Of a DNA stretch of 64,000 nt, positions 14,221-23,759 are shown piece after piece. Made by a program: the position numbers and the translations under genes. The DNA is from Enterobacter sp. 638 (GTDB taxonomy: Bacteria; Pseudomonadota; Gammaproteobacteria; Enterobacterales; Enterobacteriaceae). Each line of letters begins with the position of its first letter. Positions within the stretch are counted from its first letter, which is position 1. The notes under the pieces are model-generated. The model was given only the letters and a program-made list of their open reading frames with translations. It was not told where the DNA came from and ran no database searches. Location of the stretch: assembly GCF_000016325.1 (NCBI RefSeq), contig NC_009436.1, forward strand, positions 248,001 through 312,000, in the 5' to 3' direction.

Positions 14221-15048
14221 TTAACGACTCCCGCCATAGGCCAGCGTCACTTCTTTGGCCGCTTTAATCACCAGCGCACCCAACTCCGTTACGCTATCGT
14301 CAGTCACGCGCGAAATCGGTCCGGAAATGGAGATCGCGGCAAACGGCTCGCGATGCTCATCAAAAATACACGCCGCGATGCAGCGCAGGCCAAGCGCATG
14401 CTCTTCATCGTCAAACGAGTAGCCGCGTTTGCGTGTCTGGGCTAAATCTTCTTTTAGATGTACCGGTGAAACCAGGGTGGCATGTGTATAGGCATGCAGC
14501 CCTTTACGATGCAGCAGGCCAGTGACTTGCTCCTCACTCAGCTGCGACAGGAACGCTTTCCCCGCACCAGAAGCATGCATGGGCAGTTTGCCGCCAATCG
14601 GCGCAGACATACGCATCAGCTGCGTACATTGTACCTGGTCGATAATAATCGCCTGATGATCGCTCTGGTCCAACACCGCCAGATTGACCGTCTCGCCGGA
14701 GTCTTCCATTAGCTTGCGCAGAATCGGATGCACAATCGCCAGCAAATTACGGCTCTGCAGGAAACTGCTGCCGACGATAAACGCATGCGCGCCCACCGAC
14801 CAGTGCCCGAGCTCGCCAACCTGACGGACAAAACCCAACTGCTGCATGGTGGTCAGCAATCGATGCGTTGTCGAGTTCGGTAAGCCCGCCTGCTGCGCCA
14901 GCTCAGTTAACGCTACGCTGCTGTGCGATTCGGCTATCCATTCCAGCAGCTTTAATCCACGCGTCAAAGACTGGACCTGACCCGCAGGCTGAGCGGCGGT
15001 AGTGGCAGCAGGTTTTCTGCCGCGTTTTGCGGGAACGGTAGCAACCAT
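14221..15048 (-). CDS. iclR: Transcriptional repressor IclR of the acetate operon
   Basis: Represses aceBAK; glyoxylate and pyruvate modulate binding in E. coli. The ATG at 15048 (MVATVPAKRGRKPA) with an AAGGAG SD gives 275 residues (E. coli 274); the longer frame from 15081 adds 11 residues without homology. N-terminal winged helix-turn-helix (VALTELAQQAGLPNSTTHRL), then the IclR effector domain with GKLPMHASGAGKAFL and SFDDEEHALGLRC. Convergent with aceK. An IclR-like operator lies at 15072-15091, so autorepression is likely. Confidence 0.97.
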   Translation of the reverse strand: MVATVPAKRGRKPAATTAAQPAGQVQSLTRGLKLLEWIAESHSSVALTELAQQAGLPNSTTHRLLTTMQQLGFVRQVGELGHWSVGAHAFIVGSSFLQSRNLLAIVHPILRKLMEDSGETVNLAVLDQSDHQAIIIDQVQCTQLMRMSAPIGGKLPMHASGAGKAFLSQLSEEQVTGLLHRKGLHAYTHATLVSPVHLKEDLAQTRKRGYSFDDEEHALGLRCIAACIFDEHREPFAAISISGPISRVTDDSVTELGALVIKAAKEVTLAYGGSR

Positions 15049-15071
15049 AGCGAGCTCCTTTTTCTGTATCG

Positions 15072-15091
15072 TGGAAATCATTTTCGTTTTA
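15072..15091 (-). promoter_or_regulatory. Probable IclR autoregulatory operator
   Basis: TGGAAATCATTTTCGTTTTA, 24 bp upstream of the iclR start, shares its TGGAAAT..TTTT..TTTTA pattern with the aceB operator at 9224-9244. IclR represses its own gene in E. coli. Confidence 0.7.
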
Positions 15092-15138
15092 TTTGGTGAT
15101 TTTGCAACCGTTATCCTGACTGATCGGAGGAGTAATAG

Positions 15139-15151
15139 TGAACATGTCTCA
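15139..15151 (+). promoter_or_regulatory. Possible MetR site upstream of metH
   Basis: TGAA-CATGT-CTCA differs by one base from the MetR consensus TGAAnnnnnTTCA. It lies about 90 bp before metH, which MetR activates in E. coli. The motif is short, so the call is tentative. Confidence 0.45.
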
Positions 15152-15242
15152 TGTTAACGCTGTGTGACTTCTCCGCTCTGTCAGATTATGCCAGTATGGA
15201 TGACTGGCCTGGTGGCCTGGGTGAGCGTTGTCGGGAGCAAGT

Positions 15243-18200
15243 GTGAGCAGCAAAATAGAGCAACTGCGTGCGCAGTTAAACGAACGAATTCTGGTGCTGG
15301 ACGGCGGCATGGGCACCATGATCCAAAGCTACCGTCTGAGCGAAGACGATTTCCGCGGCGAACGTTTCGCCGACTGGCCCTGCGACCTGAAAGGCAACAA
15401 TGACCTGCTGGTGCTCAGTAAACCTGACGTCATTGCGGCGATTCATCACGCCTATTTTGAGGCGGGTGCGGACATAGTCGAAACCAACACGTTTAACTCG
15501 ACCACCATCGCCATGGCCGATTACCAGATGGAATCCCTGTCGGCGGAAATCAACTTCACCGCGGCAAAGCTGGCGCGCGCCTGCGCTGACGAATGGACCG
15601 CGCGAACGCCGGAAAAACCCCGCTATGTGGCCGGCGTTCTGGGGCCGACTAACCGTACCGCGTCAATTTCACCAGACGTTAACGACCCTGCTTTCCGTAA
15701 CGTCACCTTCGATCAACTGGTGGCCGCGTATCGTGAATCGACCAAAGCGCTGGTGGAAGGCGGTTCCGATCTGATTATGATCGAAACGGTCTTCGACACG
15801 CTCAATGCTAAAGCCGCCATCTTCGCCGTAAAAGAAGAGATGGAAGCGCTGGGCGTTGATTTGCCGATCATGGTGTCTGGCACCATTACCGACGCCTCCG
15901 GGCGTACGCTCTCCGGGCAGACAACCGAAGCGTTTTACAACTCCCTGCGCCACGCGGATGCGCTGACCTTCGGCCTGAACTGTGCGTTGGGGCCTGACGA
16001 ACTGCGTCAGTACGTCCAGGAACTTTCACGTATCGCCGATTGCTACGTCACCGCGCACCCCAATGCGGGCCTGCCAAACGCTTTTGGGGAGTACGATCTT
16101 GATGCGGTGACCATGGCGGCGCAAATTCGTGAATGGGCCGAGTCCGGCTTCCTGAATATTGTTGGTGGCTGCTGCGGCACCACGCCAGAACATATCGCCG
16201 CGATGAGTCACGCCGTAGCGGGTTTGCCGCCGCGCAAGCTGCCGGATCTGCCGGTGGCCTGTCGTCTGGCGGGTCTTGAACCGCTGACCATTAGCAAAGA
16301 GAGCCTGTTTGTGAACGTCGGTGAACGAACTAACGTCACCGGCTCTGCCAAATTCAAACGGCTGATCAAAGAAGAGAAATACAACGAAGCGCTGGACGTT
16401 GCGCGTCAACAGGTCGAAAGCGGCGCGCAGATCATCGACATCAACATGGATGAAGGGATGCTCGACGCCGAAGCGGCGATGGTGCGTTTCCTGAATTTGA
16501 TTGCCGGTGAGCCAGATATCGCCCGCGTGCCGATCATGATCGACTCCTCAAAATGGGAGGTCATTGAAAAAGGGCTGAAGTGCATCCAGGGTAAAGGCAT
16601 CGTTAACTCCATCTCGATGAAAGAGGGCGTTGAGCCGTTTATCCACCACGCTAAAAAGGTGCGTCGTTACGGCGCGGCAGTCGTGGTCATGGCCTTTGAT
16701 GAAGTCGGTCAGGCGGATACGCGCGAGCGCAAAATTGAGATTTGCCGCCGCGCCTACAAGATCTTGACCGAAGAGGTCGGCTTCCCGCCGGAAGACATTA
16801 TTTTCGACCCGAATATTTTCGCCGTCGCGACCGGTATCGAAGAGCACAACAACTATGCGCAGGATTTTATTGGCGCGTGTGAAGACATCAAACGCGAGCT
16901 GCCGCATGCGCTGATCTCCGGCGGCGTTTCCAACGTGTCGTTCTCGTTCCGTGGCAACGACCCGGTGCGTGAGGCGATCCACGCCGTATTCCTCTACTAC
17001 GCGATTCGCAACGGGATGGACATGGGCATCGTCAACGCCGGACAGCTGGCGATTTACGATGACCTGCCTGCCGAGCTGCGCGAGGGTGTGGAAGATGTCA
17101 TTTTAAACCGTCGCGATGACGCCACCGAACGCATGCTGGATCTGGCAGAAAAATATCGCGGCAGTAAAGCCGATGAAAGCGTCAATATTCAGCAGGCGGA
17201 ATGGCGCGCCTGGGATGTGAAAAAACGTCTGGAATATTCGCTGGTCAAAGGGATCACCGAGTTTATCGAGCTGGACACCGAAGAAGCGCGCCAGCAGGCT
17301 GCACGCCCTATCGAAGTGATTGAAGGCCCGCTGATGGACGGCATGAACGTGGTGGGTGATCTGTTCAGCGAGGGAAAAATGTTCCTGCCGCAGGTGGTGA
17401 AATCTGCGCGTGTGATGAAGCAAGCCGTGGCCTATCTCGAGCCTTACATTGAGGCCAGCAAAGAAAAAAGTTCCAGCAACGGCAAGATGGTGATCGCCAC
17501 CGTGAAGGGCGATGTGCATGACATCGGCAAAAATATCGTCGGCGTGGTGCTGCAGTGTAATAACTACGAAATCATCGATTTAGGCGTGATGGTTCCGGCG
17601 GATAAAATCCTCAAAACTGCGCGGGAAGTGAATGCCGATCTGATTGGCTTGTCCGGGTTGATCACCCCGTCGCTCGACGAAATGGTTAACGTGGCAAAAG
17701 AGATGGAACGCCAGGGCTTTACCATTCCGCTGCTGATTGGCGGGGCGACCACCTCAAAAGCGCATACGGCGGTCAAAATTGAGCAGAACTACAGCGGTCC
17801 GACGGTCTACGTGCAGAACGCTTCGCGCACCGTTGGCGTGGTGTCTGCACTGCTGTCCGACACGCAACGCGATGATTTTGTGGCGAGAACGCGCAAAGAG
17901 TACGACACCGTGCGTATCCAGCATGCGCGTAAAAAGCCGCGTACACCGCCGGTGACGCTTGCCGCCGCGCGCGAAAACGATCTGGCATTCGACTGGTCAA
18001 GCTACACACCGCCCGTGGCGCACCGTTTGGGCGTGCAGGACGTCACCGCCAGCATCGAAACGCTGCGTAATTACATCGACTGGACGCCGTTCTTCATGAC
18101 CTGGTCGCTGGCCGGGAAATACCCGCGCATCCTCGAGGATGATGTGGTGGGCGAAGAAGCCCAGCGCTTGTTCAAAGATGCCAACGATATGCTCGACCAG

Positions 18201-18926
18201 CTAAGTGCAGAAAAAACGCTGAATCCGCGCGGTGTGGTTGGCCTGTTCCCGGCGAATCGCGTGGGCGATGACATCGAAATTTATCGTGATGAAACCCGCA
18301 CCAACGTGCTGGCGGTCAGCCGTCATCTGCGCCAGCAAACTGAAAAAGTCGGGTTTGCGAACTACTGCCTGGCCGATTTTGTCGCGCCTAAACTGAGCGG
18401 CAAAGCGGACTACATTGGCGCGTTTGCCGTCACCGGGGGCCTTGAAGAAGACGCCCTCGCAGATGCGTTTGAAGCACAGCACGATGATTACAACAAAATC
18501 ATGGTTAAAGCGATTTCTGACCGACTGGCCGAAGCCTTCGCGGAATATCTGCATGAGCGCGTGCGCAAAGTGCACTGGGGTTATGCTCCGAACGAAAACC
18601 TCAGCAATGAGGAGCTGATTCGCGAGAACTACCAGGGTATTCGCCCGGCGCCTGGCTATCCGGCGTGCCCTGAACACACCGAGAAAGGGACGATCTGGCA
18701 ACTTCTGGATGTCGAAACCCATACCGGCATGAAGCTGACGGAATCCTTCGCTATGTGGCCCGGCGCGTCCGTTTCGGGCTGGTATTTCAGTCATCCTGAC
18801 AGCAAATATTACGCAGTCGCACAGATTCAACGCGATCAAGTGGAAGACTACGCCTTACGTAAAGGGATGAGCGTCTCAGAAGTGGAGCGCTGGTTAGCGC
18901 CAAATCTGGGCTACGACGCGGATTAA
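15243..18926 (+). CDS. metH: Cobalamin-dependent methionine synthase MetH
   Basis: Transfers methyl from 5-methyl-THF through B12 to homocysteine. The GTG at 15243 ([16 protein letters not shown]) with a GGGAGC SD gives 1227 residues, the E. coli length and start codon; an upstream in-frame start adds only five residues. Domains in order: homocysteine-binding barrel with zinc cysteines (GLNCALG and GGCCGTTP, near 247 and 310-311), pterin-binding barrel ([11 protein letters not shown]), B12 domains with the [11 protein letters not shown] histidine ligand near 759, and the C-terminal AdoMet reactivation domain ([12 protein letters not shown]). Monocistronic. Confidence 0.98.
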   Translation: MSSKIEQLRAQLNERILVLDGGMGTMIQSYRLSEDDFRGERFADWPCDLKGNNDLLVLSKPDVIAAIHHAYFEAGADIVETNTFNSTTIAMADYQMESLSAEINFTAAKLARACADEWTARTPEKPRYVAGVLGPTNRTASISPDVNDPAFRNVTFDQLVAAYRESTKALVEGGSDLIMIETVFDTLNAKAAIFAVKEEMEALGVDLPIMVSGTITDASGRTLSGQTTEAFYNSLRHADALTFGLNCALGPDELRQYVQELSRIADCYVTAHPNAGLPNAFGEYDLDAVTMAAQIREWAESGFLNIVGGCCGTTPEHIAAMSHAVAGLPPRKLPDLPVACRLAGLEPLTISKESLFVNVGERTNVTGSAKFKRLIKEEKYNEALDVARQQVESGAQIIDINMDEGMLDAEAAMVRFLNLIAGEPDIARVPIMIDSSKWEVIEKGLKCIQGKGIVNSISMKEGVEPFIHHAKKVRRYGAAVVVMAFDEVGQADTRERKIEICRRAYKILTEEVGFPPEDIIFDPNIFAVATGIEEHNNYAQDFIGACEDIKRELPHALISGGVSNVSFSFRGNDPVREAIHAVFLYYAIRNGMDMGIVNAGQLAIYDDLPAELREGVEDVILNRRDDATERMLDLAEKYRGSKADESVNIQQAEWRAWDVKKRLEYSLVKGITEFIELDTEEARQQAARPIEVIEGPLMDGMNVVGDLFSEGKMFLPQVVKSARVMKQAVAYLEPYIEASKEKSSSNGKMVIATVKGDVHDIGKNIVGVVLQCNNYEIIDLGVMVPADKILKTAREVNADLIGLSGLITPSLDEMVNVAKEMERQGFTIPLLIGGATTSKAHTAVKIEQNYSGPTVYVQNASRTVGVVSALLSDTQRDDFVARTRKEYDTVRIQHARKKPRTPPVTLAAARENDLAFDWSSYTPPVAHRLGVQDVTASIETLRNYIDWTPFFMTWSLAGKYPRILEDDVVGEEAQRLFKDANDMLDQLSAEKTLNPRGVVGLFPANRVGDDIEIYRDETRTNVLAVSRHLRQQTEKVGFANYCLADFVAPKLSGKADYIGAFAVTGGLEEDALADAFEAQHDDYNKIMVKAISDRLAEAFAEYLHERVRKVHWGYAPNENLSNEELIRENYQGIRPAPGYPACPEHTEKGTIWQLLDVETHTGMKLTESFAMWPGASVSGWYFSHPDSKYYAVAQIQRDQVEDYALRKGMSVSEVERWLAPNLGYDAD

Positions 18927-18969
18927 CCTGCTGACTTGCCAGACCTAAATCACTTTTTCTTACAACATA

Positions 18970-19000
18970 CAGGGCGCTCATGAGGCGCCCTGTCTCTTTC
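18970..19000 (+). terminator. metH terminator
   Basis: CAGGGCGC-tcatgag-GCGCCCTG hairpin followed by the T-rich TCTCTTTCTT, 43 nt after metH. Confidence 0.8.
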
Positions 19001-19101
19001 TTACGTTTAAAGCCTTATACTGGAAGAAGGTCTCTCCTGGCGTAATAAAAAAGCGGGGAGAGAACCAAAGGAACACATAACGATAAGGAGAACCCACTTC
19101 C

Positions 19102-20733
19102 GTGCTGACACTGTTACACCTGCTTTCTGCCGTCGCGCTCCTGGTATGGGGCACCCATATTGTCCGTACCGGGGTGATGCGTGTGTTTGGCGCACGCTTA
19201 CGGACCGTCCTCAGCCGCAGCGTTGAGAAGAAACCGCTCGCCTTTTGTGCGGGTATTGGCGTCACCGCGCTTGTGCAAAGCAGCAATGCGACCACGATGC
19301 TCGTCACCTCGTTTGTGGCGCAAGACCTTGTCGCGCTGACGCCCGCGCTGGTTATTGTCTTGGGCGCGGACGTGGGGACCGCGCTGATGGCGCGCGTATT
19401 AACCTTCGATCTCTCCTGGCTCTCGCCGCTGCTGATTTTCATCGGCGTGATCTTCTTTTTGGGACGCAAACAGACGCGCGAAGGCCAGCTCGGGCGCGTG
19501 GGCATTGGCCTCGGGCTGATCCTGCTGGCGCTGGAGTTGATTGTTCAGGCCGTCACGCCGATTACTCAGGCTAACGGCGTGCAGGTGATTTTTGCTTCGC
19601 TGACCGGCGACATCATGCTCGATGCGCTAATTGGCGCGGTCTTCGCCATCATCAGTTACTCCAGCCTGGCGGCGGTATTGCTGACTGCTACCCTGACGGC
19701 GGCGGGGGCGATTTCGTTCCCGGTGGCGCTGTGTCTGGTGATCGGCGCAAACCTCGGCTCGGGGCTGCTGGCGATGCTGAACAACAGCGGAGCCAACGCC
19801 GCCGCCCGCCGTGTGGCGCTCGGCAGTCTGCTGTTTAAGCTGGTGGGCAGCCTGATTATTCTGCCGTTTGTGCATCCGCTGGCGAACGCGATGGACAATC
19901 TGCCCTTACCGAAAGCCGAGCTGGTTATCTACTTCCACGTTTTCTACAACCTGGTGCGCTGCGTGGCGATGGTGCCCTTCGCCGGGCCAATGGCGCGGTT
20001 CTGCAAACGAATGATCCGCGATGAGCCAGAGCTCGACGCACGCCTGAAGCCGAAACACCTGGACACCTCCGCACTGGATACGCCTGCGCTGGCACTGGCT
20101 AACGCCGCGCGCGAGACGCTGCGTATTGGCGATGCGATGGAGACGATGCTGGATGGCCTGAAAAAGGTCATGCACGGTGAGCCGCGCGAAGAAAAAGAGC
20201 TGCGTAAGGTGGCTGATGATATCAACGTGCTTTATACCGCCATCAAACTCTATCTGGCGCGCATGCCGCAGGATGAGCTGGCCGAAGAGGAATCCCGACG
20301 CTGGGCTGAGATTATCGAGATGTCGCTAAACCTTGAGCAGGCATCCGATATCGTCGAGCGTATGGGCAGCGAAATTGCCGATAAATCGCTGGCGGCCCGC
20401 CGGGCATTTTCCCTCGAAGGGGTGGCTGAACTGGACGCATTGCAGGAACTGTTGCTTAACAACCTGAAGCTGGCGATGTCGGTCTTCTTCTCCGGTGATG
20501 TGCCCAGCGCACGCCGTTTGCGCCGCAATAAACACCGCTTCCGTATCCTTAATCGCCGCTACTCACATGCGCACGTTGACCGGCTGCATCAGCAAAACGT
20601 GCAAAGTATCGAAACTAGCTCTCTGCACCTGGGGCTGCTCGGCGACATGAAGCGTCTCAACTCGCTGTTTTGCTCCGTGGCCTACAGCGTGATGGAACAG
20701 CCGGACGAAGATGATGAAAGGGATGATTATTAA
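19102..20733 (+). CDS. yjbB: Na+/phosphate-cotransporter-family protein YjbB
   Basis: Inner-membrane protein of the NptA/PNaS family with a PhoU-like C-terminus; in E. coli it is linked to phosphate export. 543 residues from a GTG start (MLTLLHLLSAVALLVWGTHI) with AAGGAG 11 nt upstream. The N-terminal ~300 residues hold hydrophobic helices and two inverted PNaS repeats. The first carries GVTALVQSSNATTMLVTS and the second AIISYSSLAAVLLT. The C-terminal ~200 residues are charged and helical (PhoU-like). Its stop overlaps the end of the convergent antitoxin gene by 4 nt. Confidence 0.93.
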   Translation: MLTLLHLLSAVALLVWGTHIVRTGVMRVFGARLRTVLSRSVEKKPLAFCAGIGVTALVQSSNATTMLVTSFVAQDLVALTPALVIVLGADVGTALMARVLTFDLSWLSPLLIFIGVIFFLGRKQTREGQLGRVGIGLGLILLALELIVQAVTPITQANGVQVIFASLTGDIMLDALIGAVFAIISYSSLAAVLLTATLTAAGAISFPVALCLVIGANLGSGLLAMLNNSGANAAARRVALGSLLFKLVGSLIILPFVHPLANAMDNLPLPKAELVIYFHVFYNLVRCVAMVPFAGPMARFCKRMIRDEPELDARLKPKHLDTSALDTPALALANAARETLRIGDAMETMLDGLKKVMHGEPREEKELRKVADDINVLYTAIKLYLARMPQDELAEEESRRWAEIIEMSLNLEQASDIVERMGSEIADKSLAARRAFSLEGVAELDALQELLLNNLKLAMSVFFSGDVPSARRLRRNKHRFRILNRRYSHAHVDRLHQQNVQSIETSSLHLGLLGDMKRLNSLFCSVAYSVMEQPDEDDERDDY

Positions 20734-21017
20734 TCTTCGGCACTTTTGATCGTCAATCCAAGACCCAGCGCTTTCATAACGGCAAGTGTGGTTTTAAGCG
20801 TTGGGTTACCCTTTTTACTAAAAGAGCGGTACAGCTGTTCGCGAGACAAACCCGTTTGTGACGCAATCGTAGACATTCCTTTTGCGCGGGCAACGACCCC
20901 TAATGCTTGAGCAATGTAGGCAGAATCGCCAGTTTCTAGCGCATCAGCCATGAATACGCTAATTTCATCATCATTGATAAGCGCCCTGGCAGGATCGTAA
21001 TGAGTGAGTTCAGTCAT
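20730..21017 (-). CDS. Type II antitoxin, HTH 'addiction module antidote' family
   Basis: 95 residues from the ATG at 21017 (MTELTHYDPARALIND). The central AYIAQALGVVARAKGMSTIASQTGLSREQLY is the helix-turn-helix of the putative addiction-module antidote family (COG3636, HI1420-like). The tail GNPTLKTTLAVMKALGLGL is also typical. It overlaps the upstream toxin gene by 8 nt, so the two are translationally coupled. It should neutralise the toxin and autorepress the operon. The gene order is toxin first, as in higBA. The longer frame reaching 21104 lies inside the toxin gene and is not supported. Confidence 0.9.
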   Translation of the reverse strand: MTELTHYDPARALINDDEISVFMADALETGDSAYIAQALGVVARAKGMSTIASQTGLSREQLYRSFSKKGNPTLKTTLAVMKALGLGLTIKSAED

Positions 21018-21327
21018 GGTGTGTAAACTCCCGGTGTTTGAGTGACCTTGCGAGTGTCTTTGCCAGAATGATGTCTTTATCCTGACTGTTTTTATTGCCG
21101 CCACTGAGCAAAATGATCAGTGTGTTTCCGTGCGATTTAAAATAGATCCGGTAACCCGGGCCGTAATGAATTCGTAGCTCGCTGATACCTTCTCCGACAG
21201 GTCTTACATCACCAGGCAGCCCATTCGCCAGGCGGAACAAACGTGCTGCAATGAGTGTCTTGGCACGCGGATCGTTTACGTTTTGCTCCCAGCGACGAAA
21301 GGATTCTGTTTGAACAATCTCCTTCAT
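21010..21327 (-). CDS. Type II toxin, RelE/ParE superfamily (addiction module killer protein)
   Basis: 105 residues: MKEIVQTESFRRWEQNVNDP, then RLANGLPGDVRPVGEGISEL, RIHYGPGYRIYF and LIILLSGGNKNSQDKDI. These blocks are diagnostic of the COG3657 / HI1419-like killer proteins of the RelE/ParE fold. The target (ribosome-bound mRNA or gyrase) cannot be told from sequence. It is intact, with no frameshift, and paired with its antitoxin. In E. coli the same interval between yjbB and rluF holds pepE, so this is an accessory replacement. Confidence 0.9.
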   Translation of the reverse strand: MKEIVQTESFRRWEQNVNDPRAKTLIAARLFRLANGLPGDVRPVGEGISELRIHYGPGYRIYFKSHGNTLIILLSGGNKNSQDKDIILAKTLARSLKHREFTHHD

Positions 21328-21516
21328 ACTACTCCGTGTTGTTTTTAAACTACAGCATCAGTTTGACGAGTGGACGAAAACTAGAAGGTGTTCGTAGGGG
21401 AGTAAATGACAAACGTGGAGATCCTGAAAGCGCGCCGCAAACTCGACTGAGATATTGGTGGCTAATCTTTTTACCAGCCGCAACCTAAGGTATATTTCGC
21501 CTATAAAGGAGAAATT

Positions 21517-22386
21517 ATGCTGCCCAACCAATCAACCCGATTAAACAAATACATTAGCGAGAGCGGGATTTGCTCGCGCCGCGAAGCTGACCGCTACATC
21601 GAGCAGGGTAACGTGTTTATCAATGGTAAACGCGCGGCTATCGGCGATCAGGTCGCTCCTGGCGATGTGGTCAAAGTGAATGGTCAGTTGATCGAGCCTA
21701 GAAACGAAGAAGACCTGGTGTTTATCGCGTTGAACAAACCTGTTGGCATTGTCAGCACCACGGAAGATGGCGAGCGCGACAATATCGTGGATTTCGTTAA
21801 CCACAGCAGCCGTATCTTCCCGATTGGTCGTCTCGATAAAGATTCACAGGGGCTGATTTTCCTCACTAACCACGGCGATCTGGTCAACAAAATCCTGCGT
21901 GCGGGTAACGACCACGAAAAAGAGTATGTGGTCACGGTCAATAAACCGATCACCGACGATTTTATTCGTGGAATGGGTGCTGGCGTCCCGATTCTGGGCA
22001 CCGTCACCAAGAAGTGTAAAGTCAAAAAAGAGGCGCCGTTTGCGTTTCGCATTACGCTGGTTCAGGGGTTAAACCGACAGATTCGTCGCATGTGTGAGCA
22101 TTTTGGTTTTGAAGTCACAAAGCTGGAACGCACACGTATTATGAACGTTAGCCTTTCGGGTATCCCGCTCGGGGAATGGCGCGATTTGAACGGTGATGAA
22201 CTGATTGAGCTGTTTAAGCTCATCGAAAATTCGTCGTCTGATGCGAAGCCAAAGACGAAGGCCAAACCGAAAACTCAGGGCATTAAGCGGCCTGTTGTGA
22301 ACGCACCGGCCTCCGCCGAAAAAGAACGCAACAAGCCAGCCGGAAAGCGTTTTGTTCAGCCTGGCCGCAAAAAGAAAGGGCGCTAA
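21517..22386 (+). CDS. rluF: 23S rRNA pseudouridine(2604) synthase RluF
   Basis: Isomerises U2604 of 23S rRNA, and in E. coli also U35 of tRNA-Tyr. 289 residues (E. coli 290). N-terminal S4 RNA-binding domain ([21 protein letters not shown]). Catalytic domain with the aspartate in [15 protein letters not shown] and the RluB/E/F-type [15 protein letters not shown]. The C-terminus is a low-complexity Lys/Pro/Arg tail ([15 protein letters not shown]). The SD AAGGAG lies just before ATG 21517. Nothing else is recognised in the 189 nt after the toxin gene. Confidence 0.97.
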   Translation: MLPNQSTRLNKYISESGICSRREADRYIEQGNVFINGKRAAIGDQVAPGDVVKVNGQLIEPRNEEDLVFIALNKPVGIVSTTEDGERDNIVDFVNHSSRIFPIGRLDKDSQGLIFLTNHGDLVNKILRAGNDHEKEYVVTVNKPITDDFIRGMGAGVPILGTVTKKCKVKKEAPFAFRITLVQGLNRQIRRMCEHFGFEVTKLERTRIMNVSLSGIPLGEWRDLNGDELIELFKLIENSSSDAKPKTKAKPKTQGIKRPVVNAPASAEKERNKPAGKRFVQPGRKKKGR

Positions 22387-22659
22387 TTAGCGCCTTCCAC
22401 GTGGTGCAGTATTGGCTGACCAGGAAAATGTTGATTCGGTGTCGGGTTTAAATGCCTGCGCTTTTTTGACTTTGCGGGCTTTTTTGGCCTCAACTTCTCG
22501 CTGAGCCATCAGTTTGTCGATGTACTCTTTTTTGACCTGATTGGTCTCGGCGTTGGTCAGCGTACGTCCATGAGCGATGCGCGCGCGATCGAGCAGGGTT
22601 TTCAGCTCGCGCTGTTCGCTTTCCGTCATGTCTTTCTGGGTCAATCTCGGTGTAGCCAT
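22387..22659 (-). CDS. yjbD: Conserved hypothetical protein YjbD (DUF3811)
   Basis: 90 residues, the E. coli length, rich in Lys, Arg and Glu, and probably one long helical region (MTESEQRELKTLLDRARIAHGRTLTNAE, then KKEYIDKLMAQREVEAKKARK). No signal peptide or membrane segment. Tail-to-tail with rluF with no spacer: its stop begins at the base after the rluF stop. Function unknown. Confidence 0.9.
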   Translation of the reverse strand: MATPRLTQKDMTESEQRELKTLLDRARIAHGRTLTNAETNQVKKEYIDKLMAQREVEAKKARKVKKAQAFKPDTESTFSWSANTAPRGRR

Positions 22660-22721
22660 CGCTGAAGCCTCCTAAAATAGAGGCTTCAGTGTAAAGCAAG
22701 CCAGACCTGGCGCGAAGCGAA

Positions 22722-23666
22722 TTAACCCTCTTTCACCCCATCTTTCTTGTGTTGTTGTTCAATGGGTTTCCCTGACCAGTAGCCCGCCAGCAACGATCCA
22801 GACAGATTATGCCAGACCGAGAACAATGCGCCTGGCAGTGCCGCGAGCGGGGAGAAGTAAATTTTACCCAGCGCGGCAGCCAAACCAGAGTTCTGCATTC
22901 CGACTTCTATCGCCAGCGTGCGGCAGGTAGATTCGTCAAAGCCAAACAGTTTTCCGCCCCAGTAACCGCCCAGCAGGCCAATGGTGTTATGCAGGATCAC
23001 CGCGATGATGACCACAAAACCGACAGAGGCGATGTGCGAGGCTGAACCCGCGACCACGGCGCTGATAATCGCCAGAATACACGCCATGGAAAAGGCGGGC
23101 AGATACGGCTCAACGGCCTTCACCACGCGCGGGAACAGATGGTGAATCACCAGGCCTAGCGCAATCGGAATGACCACGATTTGCAGAATCGAGAGCAGCA
23201 TCCCCATCACATCAACTTGAATATGTGCATCAACGTACAGACGCGTCAGCAACGGCGTAGCGACCACGCCCACCAGTGTCGAAACGGATGAAATGGTGAC
23301 AGACAGCGCCACATCGCCTTTGGCCAGATAGATCATCACGTTCGACGCCGTGCCGCTGGCGACGCTGCCGACCAAAACCATACCCGCGGATAAGTCCGGC
23401 GGCATCTTAAATGCGATCGCCAGCAGCCACGCGGCCAGCGGCATCACCAGATAGTGCAGGAAAATGCCCGCCGCGACGGGCGCAGGGCGCGACAGCACGC
23501 GCTTAAAGTCGTCGATTTTCAGGTGCACACCCATGCCGAGCATAATCAGCATCAGCAGCGTGGTGACCCACGGGCCGATTGGGGTGAACGTCGTTGGCGT
23601 GTAATAAGCGAGCACAGAGAGCAGCAGCGCCCATAACGGGAACAGCCGGGTGATGGCGGATAACAT
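22722..23666 (-). CDS. panS: BASS-family transporter, probably pantoate/ketopantoate transporter PanS
   Basis: 314 residues with about nine to ten hydrophobic helices and the bile-acid:Na+ symporter (SBF) features [26 protein letters not shown] and [17 protein letters not shown]. In Salmonella a BASS protein beside lysC imports pantothenate precursors (PanS), and the same neighbourhood here supports the name. E. coli K-12 lacks a gene at this place. The substrate is inferred from synteny. Confidence 0.75.
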   Translation of the reverse strand: MLSAITRLFPLWALLLSVLAYYTPTTFTPIGPWVTTLLMLIMLGMGVHLKIDDFKRVLSRPAPVAAGIFLHYLVMPLAAWLLAIAFKMPPDLSAGMVLVGSVASGTASNVMIYLAKGDVALSVTISSVSTLVGVVATPLLTRLYVDAHIQVDVMGMLLSILQIVVIPIALGLVIHHLFPRVVKAVEPYLPAFSMACILAIISAVVAGSASHIASVGFVVIIAVILHNTIGLLGGYWGGKLFGFDESTCRTLAIEVGMQNSGLAAALGKIYFSPLAALPGALFSVWHNLSGSLLAGYWSGKPIEQQHKKDGVKEG

Positions 23667-23703
23667 AGTCTTTCCTTGCGATTTTAGTGTGTTGTTTAGT
23701 TAT

Positions 23704-23729
23704 AAAAAAAGCCGGGTCTGTGCCCGGCT
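23704..23729 (-). terminator. lysC terminator (minus strand)
   Basis: AGCCGGG-cacaga-CCCGGCT followed by seven T on the minus strand, 31 nt after the lysC stop and before panS. lysC and panS are therefore likely separate transcripts. Confidence 0.92.
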
Positions 23730-23759
23730 GATAGGTATTGTTTATCCTGCTAAGCAATT

